Of a stretch of 21,752 nucleotides of DNA, positions 18,306-21,752 are shown one piece after another. The first letter of the stretch is position 1, and the number at the start of each line of letters is the position of its first letter. This DNA is from Saccoglossus kowalevskii (lineage: Eukaryota; Hemichordata; Enteropneusta; Harrimaniidae). The notes beneath the pieces are model-generated. The model worked only from the letters and a program-made list of their open reading frames with translations. It ran no database searches and was not told the DNA's origin. The stretch covers positions 91,130-112,881 of the forward strand of contig NW_003134368.1 in assembly GCF_000003605.2 (NCBI RefSeq). The letters are read 5' to 3'. Position numbers and translations under genes: made by a program.

Positions 18306-19195
18306 TTAACCTAAATATTTATAACTACTGACAATATCAATTTCTATATTATTATAATACAAATTGTATTTATGATTGAGCAACCTGCCATTTTTGTTAA
18401 AGACGATTACTTTGGTTTTGAAAATGTTTACTTCCAAATTCCAATCAGTGCAATAGGAATGTAGCTTAGTAAAACAATTTTGTAACCCTTCCTCTGTTTC
18501 AGAGAGTAATACTAAGTCATCTGCATAAAGTAGGCTACTTATTGATGACTTTCCAATTTTAACAGGCTGACATGTCTCATCCAATTTATCTGGGAAATCA
18601 TTTAAGAAAAGATTGAACAAGATGGGGCTAATGTTACAACCTTGTCTGACACCTCTGAGTGATTTAAACTGTTTGGTAATACCATTATTTAGTTTTATGT
18701 CATAGTTGACATCTTCATACATATTTTTAATTACATTATATAATTTACCATTGATATTGTTTTTCAGCATTTTATAATAAAGCCCTTTACGCCATACACT
18801 ATCAAAGGCTTTTTTAAGATTTACAAAACCAACCAATAGTTTACCACCCTTTTTTTATTCTCAGTATTGAAATATTTGTCAATGGCAGTTTCAAGAATAA
18901 ACATGTTATCAGTTTTTCTGTACCCAGGCCTAAATCCAGTTTGAGAAGGACTCAGAATATTGTTTGCCTCCACATATTTATGCAAACGTTTGTTTAGTAC
19001 AGATGTAAATAATTTGGCTAAACAGCTTGAAAGAGCTATCCCTCTATAATTATTTGGGTTATTTCTATCACCCGATTTAATAATAGGTTTAATGGTACTA
19101 GTACGCCAACTATCCAGAAACTTGTTTGCATTAAAAATATCATTGAACAATTTTTTAATTGGCTCTAACAGAACTGGTTGTCCATAAATAATCAT
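18306..19195 (-). pseudogene. LINE reverse transcriptase domain, inactivated
   Basis: Two overlapping minus frames (18821-19195 and 18306-18836) make up the RT. The first has SWRTSTIKPIIKSGD, NNPNNYRGIALSSCLAKLFT, NKRLHKYVEANNILSPSQTG and FRPGYRKTDNMFILETAID (RT motifs 0-2a). A run of seven A (18850-18856 on the plus strand) carries the frameshift into the second, which has FVNLKKAFDSVW (motif A), RGVRQGCNISPILFNLFLND (motif B), SSLLYADDLVLLS (motif C) and FKTKVIVFNKNG, ending SYKYLG. Motif A normally reads F.D...AFD; here the first, catalytic Asp is Asn (codon at 18819-18821). YADD is intact. The enzyme is inactive both by frameshift and by this substitution. Confidence 0.9.
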
Positions 19196-19200
19196 TTCAT

Positions 19201-19936
19201 TTATGATTCTATCTTTTCCAGCGGATTTTTTTTCTTTTTAAGCTGTTTAATAGCCTTAATAATTTCATCTGTACTAATATTATTATTTAATTCATTGTTA
19301 GTTGCATTATTTTCCAACTCATTTATTTCTGTATCTAATGAGCTGTCATTGCAGTACTTAACATTTTGATTTGAGAAATGTTTCACCCATTCTTCTACAC
19401 AAATACTATTACTGATATCACTATTGGAGTGTAATGCACTATTAGTTTTTAACTATTCCTCAAGATCATTTTTCTCAACTTCTATAATTTTTTTTTAGAA
19501 GTTCCTCTTTATAATCCCATTTTTGCGTTTAACTAATTTTTTATAATCTTTCTTCAACTGGAAATATCTATTTCTAACATAGGGTTCCCTGGGGTACTTA
19601 GTTAGAAGCTTACCCATACCAATAACCTCACGTCTTAAAATATAACATGACTTATCATACCACTTTTTATTTTCTGACCTTTTTTAAATTCTTTTTCATA
19701 TTTTTCTTATTATTGGGACCCGTTTTTAATGATAGGTCAGCTGCACTGTAAATAATCTCATTCAACCCCAAGACAGCATCATCAATATCACCCGTCATGT
19801 AATTCATGTGCAAGTATTGGGTTATTTTTGAGCTGATAGATGGATTTTGTAGAGCTGTTTTATATTTTTCAGTTGAGGATGAGTCCCACATATATTTGTC
19901 TTGAAATGGTTTTAACCAAGTATAGTACACTGTCAT
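19201..19936 (-). pseudogene. LINE linker region between endonuclease and RT, frameshifted
   Basis: Segment 19667-19936 reads LKPFQDKYMWDSSSTEKYKT and on to AADLSLKTGPNNKKNMKKN. A shifted frame continues KKWYDKSCYILRREVIGMGK and YVRNRYFQLKKDYKKLVKRK. Another shift gives KWDYKEELLKK, then IIEVEKNDLEE, a TAG, LKTNSALHSNSD and VEEWVKHFSNQNV, which joins the 19201-19386 frame (DEIIKAIKQLKKKK). The order (WDxx...Y, a W/R-rich basic stretch, 'EW..HF', 'EI..AIK.LK..KS.G.D') is typical of the pre-RT part of ORF2 proteins. Shifts map near 19667-19675, 19519-19528, the T9 run at 19488-19496, and the T8 run at 19226-19233. Confidence 0.75.
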
Positions 19937-19939
19937 ATG

Positions 19940-20480
19940 TTTACAATGAATTAGGTATCGTTTCCCACATAGTGGAAGTAGTATAGGTCAAGATCTACCA
20001 TCTGCATATTCATATGTTTAGAAACTTCAATTAGGTAAAACAGAAGTGTATTTGCTGTCTTTATTGTTCCTTTTCTACTTTTATATACCTTATCACTTTA
20101 AGATGAACTATCATTATTCATTACGGTGTAAGATATTATTCTTACAACATGATTTTTCATTTTTTTAACGATTTTCTATTTTAGAACTAGATAGCAAAAA
20201 ATCATTTTAACCATAATAGTTTTTTGTTCATATTTATTAGCTTCTGTACACAGGTTTTCACAATTGATATGAAAACAGAAAATGCAAATGCTTCTATGTA
20301 ACTCTCAATAATTTTCAGCTATCCCCTCCCAGACTCAAAAATGTTGACATACCCCTAATCCACTACCCTCTACAACTGTATTGGATTATATCTATTCTTT
20401 AACGATTAATGATGACTAGTCTAAATCAGGGTGCCCCTCGAAAAAAATGTGAGAGGCGTGTCGCCCACTCGAAAACCCTT
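19940..20480. other. No recognisable gene
   Basis: AT-rich sequence upstream of the truncated LINE. A short minus-strand open segment near 19965-20095 has no match to LINE endonuclease or other motifs I know. Confidence 0.3.
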
Positions 20481-20970
20481 TGTGTCAGTGTAATTTTTTG
20501 GCGAAAAAGCCAGCTTTCGACTGACTACGAAGCTTTACTAATCGACAACTTTGTTTGAGTCCATTATTATAATCCGTATGAGCAGTTGGATGAACATTTA
20601 GGCAGATACTCGTCAAATATTCGTTCCCTGGATATTTGCTTTTATATAAATTGCTCATGTCTGAAAATGCAGAATGGAGTGACACAGCGCCATCTATCGA
20701 CCAGTCGCTTCTGTTGTCGTTCGTCATTTCGAAGATTGTATGGAGAGATGATATACCAAAAATGTGAACAACTTTCTTGTCACCTTTTACGTCACGAAAG
20801 CAACTCATCGCTAGAGGGTGCCTCATTACTACTGGGGAGTACGTTTACACTCAGATAACTAGTTATTAGTTGTCTGAAGTTTATATCGACTTCGAGAAAC
20901 AATGCGAGTTGGCAAGTTGGATGATGATGAAATTGATTCGCCGTCATTATTTATTTTGGACTAATTTTTG
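20450..20970. promoter_or_regulatory. Promoter-like island with CRE-like and CTCF-like motifs
   Basis: Composition is more balanced than in the flanks. It contains TTACGTCACG (about 20788-20797, CRE/ATF-type) between two CTCF-like sites: AGCGCCATCTATCGA at 20685-20700 (motif on the minus strand) and TCGCTAGAGGGTGCC at 20808-20823 (motif on the plus strand), each agreeing at 12 of 15 consensus positions. Overlapping frames occur on both strands: minus 20485-20826 (113 codons) and plus 20586-20858 (90 codons). The minus frame (MRHPLAMSCFRDVKGDKKVV start, SKAGFFAKKLH end) could be a first exon but has no known domain. At 20902 ATG begins a 20-codon frame, MRVGKLDDDEIDSPSLFILD. I cannot decide which, if any, is real. 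Confidence 0.3.
20485..20826 (-). CDS. Hypothetical 113-aa ORF in the promoter-like island
   Basis: This is the longest uninterrupted frame in the right quarter outside the LINE. It is hydrophilic throughout, without signal peptide or membrane segment, and has mixed composition (SLHTIFEMTNDNRSDWSIDG in the middle). It contains the CTCF-like motif at 20685-20700 within its frame. It could be an exon beginning near a CRE-containing promoter, or a chance frame in GC-richer DNA. An opposing 90-codon frame overlaps most of it, and at most one of the two is coding. No family recognised. Confidence 0.2.
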   Translation of the reverse strand: MRHPLAMSCFRDVKGDKKVVHIFGISSLHTIFEMTNDNRSDWSIDGAVSLHSAFSDMSNLYKSKYPGNEYLTSICLNVHPTAHTDYNNGLKQSCRLVKLRSQSKAGFFAKKLH

Positions 20971-21289
20971 AAAATATTTCTGTGGTGTGTGGCATCATAC
21001 AAAAGAAATAATTGCAAAATTGTTGATACAAAAATGTATTGTTAGAAACCAGAAACCCATAGCGCGCCCCCATTCGCACATTATCTCTTATGTGGCACGG
21101 GCTAACAACGTGACAAGACGCGCGTATTTGGTTGAGACCATACTGCGTTGTGTTACATCAACATAACATCGAAATATTGTTAGTATTTTATTTTAAACAT
21201 AGCATGGTGATGATAATTAATCAAAGTGTCTAATCATGTCTTTACATTTCGGATTTAGTGTCGAGGAATAAAACAAACAAAAAACACAA
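20971..21289. other. No recognisable gene
   Basis: A short GC-richer patch (CATAGCGCGCCCCCATTCGC, about 21058-21130) lies in AT-rich sequence. No frame or repeat is identified. Confidence 0.25.
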
Positions 21290-21392
21290 ACTGTAAAACA
21301 TGTCTTTGTAGCTAGCATGTTATTTTAGCTAATTTAGCTACTCTGTAATTTCGCTAATCCAAGATGTCACTAATTTAAAATAAAGTATATTC
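21290..21392 (+). repeat. Dispersed repeat, copy B (related to 8545-8646)
   Basis: Starts ACTGTAAAACATGTCTTTGT, then TTTTAGCTAATTTAGC, TTTCGCTAATCCAAGATG and a TAAAGTATATTC end. It aligns along its full length to the reverse complement of 8545-8646. Further TTAGCTAA-type words follow to about 21430, so the repeat may extend. Confidence 0.6.
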
Positions 21393-21399
21393 TCGCAAT

Positions 21400-21752
21400 T
21401 GGATTTTTGGCGCTTTAGCTAAATTAAGATTCAGTTAATTCATGCATGGAGTCAAATTCGCGAAAATGACATGTAGCTATTTAAGGTAGAGATGCAGGTT
21501 TGTGGGCACTTGGGAGTGATTTTTTTTTTTTGCTTTTTATTATCCAAAGATTCTTGGCTATAGACTGTTAAAATGTTGTAGAATTATGAATAGTGGAAGA
21601 TACTCAAAAAACGATTTGAAAATATAGATAACAGGTGCAAACATTCTCTCTTTTGAATGCTTAGCAAGATTTAGCAAGGCTGTACATAAATAATAAAAAA
21701 GAAACATGGTGAAAAAAAGTAATGACGGCATCTCCATATTTTGCACTATATT
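21400..21752. other. AT-rich tail of the window, nothing identified
   Basis: Contains T and A runs and a 62-codon minus frame of hydrophobic, low-complexity character that looks like chance. Confidence 0.25.

Larger units (their letters stand above)
18071..19936 (-). mobile_element. Decayed, 5'-truncated non-LTR retrotransposon (LINE)
   Basis: Minus-strand frames, read in order, reconstruct one ORF2-type protein from the endonuclease-RT linker through the reverse transcriptase into the C-terminal region. No endonuclease domain is found above about 19940, so the copy is 5'-truncated, as is common for LINEs. Relative to a continuous protein there are about six frameshifts and one in-frame TAG (19453-19455). 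Homology fades below about 18150 and no clear 3' tail is visible. The pattern NNYRGI...LFTSVLNKRL...QTGFRPGY with YADD is of the Jockey/RTE-like superfamily; I do not assign a clade. Confidence 0.85.

Noticed and set aside
20902-20964. 20-codon plus frame MRVGKLDDDEIDSPSLFILD as a first coding exon
   Set aside because: The context around ATG is plausible and the peptide acidic, but it meets a stop with no convincing donor before it.

Overview
The window looks like nuclear DNA from an invertebrate animal. It is AT-rich, gene-poor and full of repeats. Coding sequence occurs as short exons with GT-AG boundaries, and the repeats are animal types: a LINE, a long-TIR DNA transposon, minisatellites and foldback elements. 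There are no bacterial operons or Shine-Dalgarno sites. I cannot name the species; a marine bilaterian such as a mollusc, hemichordate or amphioxus would fit.

Host gene. The one host protein gene I recognise is on the minus strand, spread over about 1.6-9.3 kb. Four exons (9212-9319, 8690-8839, 4319-4392, 1632-1715) have splice sites and phases that fit each other. They encode the first half of a GPCR-like multi-pass membrane protein resembling TMEM116: TM1, TM2, the LQAV.Q segment entering TM3, the end of TM3, and TM4. Two short linking exons are not found, and the C-terminal half is not visible. Its introns hold most of the unusual DNA: a 3.06-kb transposon with ~500-bp terminal inverted repeats (5309-8374), a perfect 81-bp tandem duplication (4442-4603), and a 58-bp minisatellite of about 37 copies (about 1740-3931) that starts some 25-30 bp from a splice acceptor.

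Left edge (1-1600, plus strand). There is a histone-mRNA-type 3' stem-loop plus downstream element (568-605) with no histone reading frame upstream. There is also a truncated RecQ-like helicase fragment (1236-1415) that has lost its Walker A lysine, followed at once by a hairpin.

Middle (9.3-16.6 kb). This stretch is mostly AT-rich, with diverged direct repeats (9622-9898, 13243-13430), a foldback element (15943-16062) and a 14-bp minisatellite of 17 copies lying exactly in the centre of a short palindrome (16266-16540). A small possible exon lies at 15421-15606.

Right part (17.4-21.7 kb). A dead, 5'-truncated non-LTR retrotransposon lies on the minus strand (about 18071-19936). Its reading frame is recoverable across six frameshifts, mostly in A-runs, and its reverse-transcriptase motif A aspartate is replaced by Asn. 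At 20.45-20.97 kb is a more GC-rich, promoter-like island with CTCF-like and CRE-like motifs. A dispersed repeat at 21290-21392 has an inverted relative at 8545-8646.

No RNA genes, CRISPR arrays or complete protein-coding genes were found.
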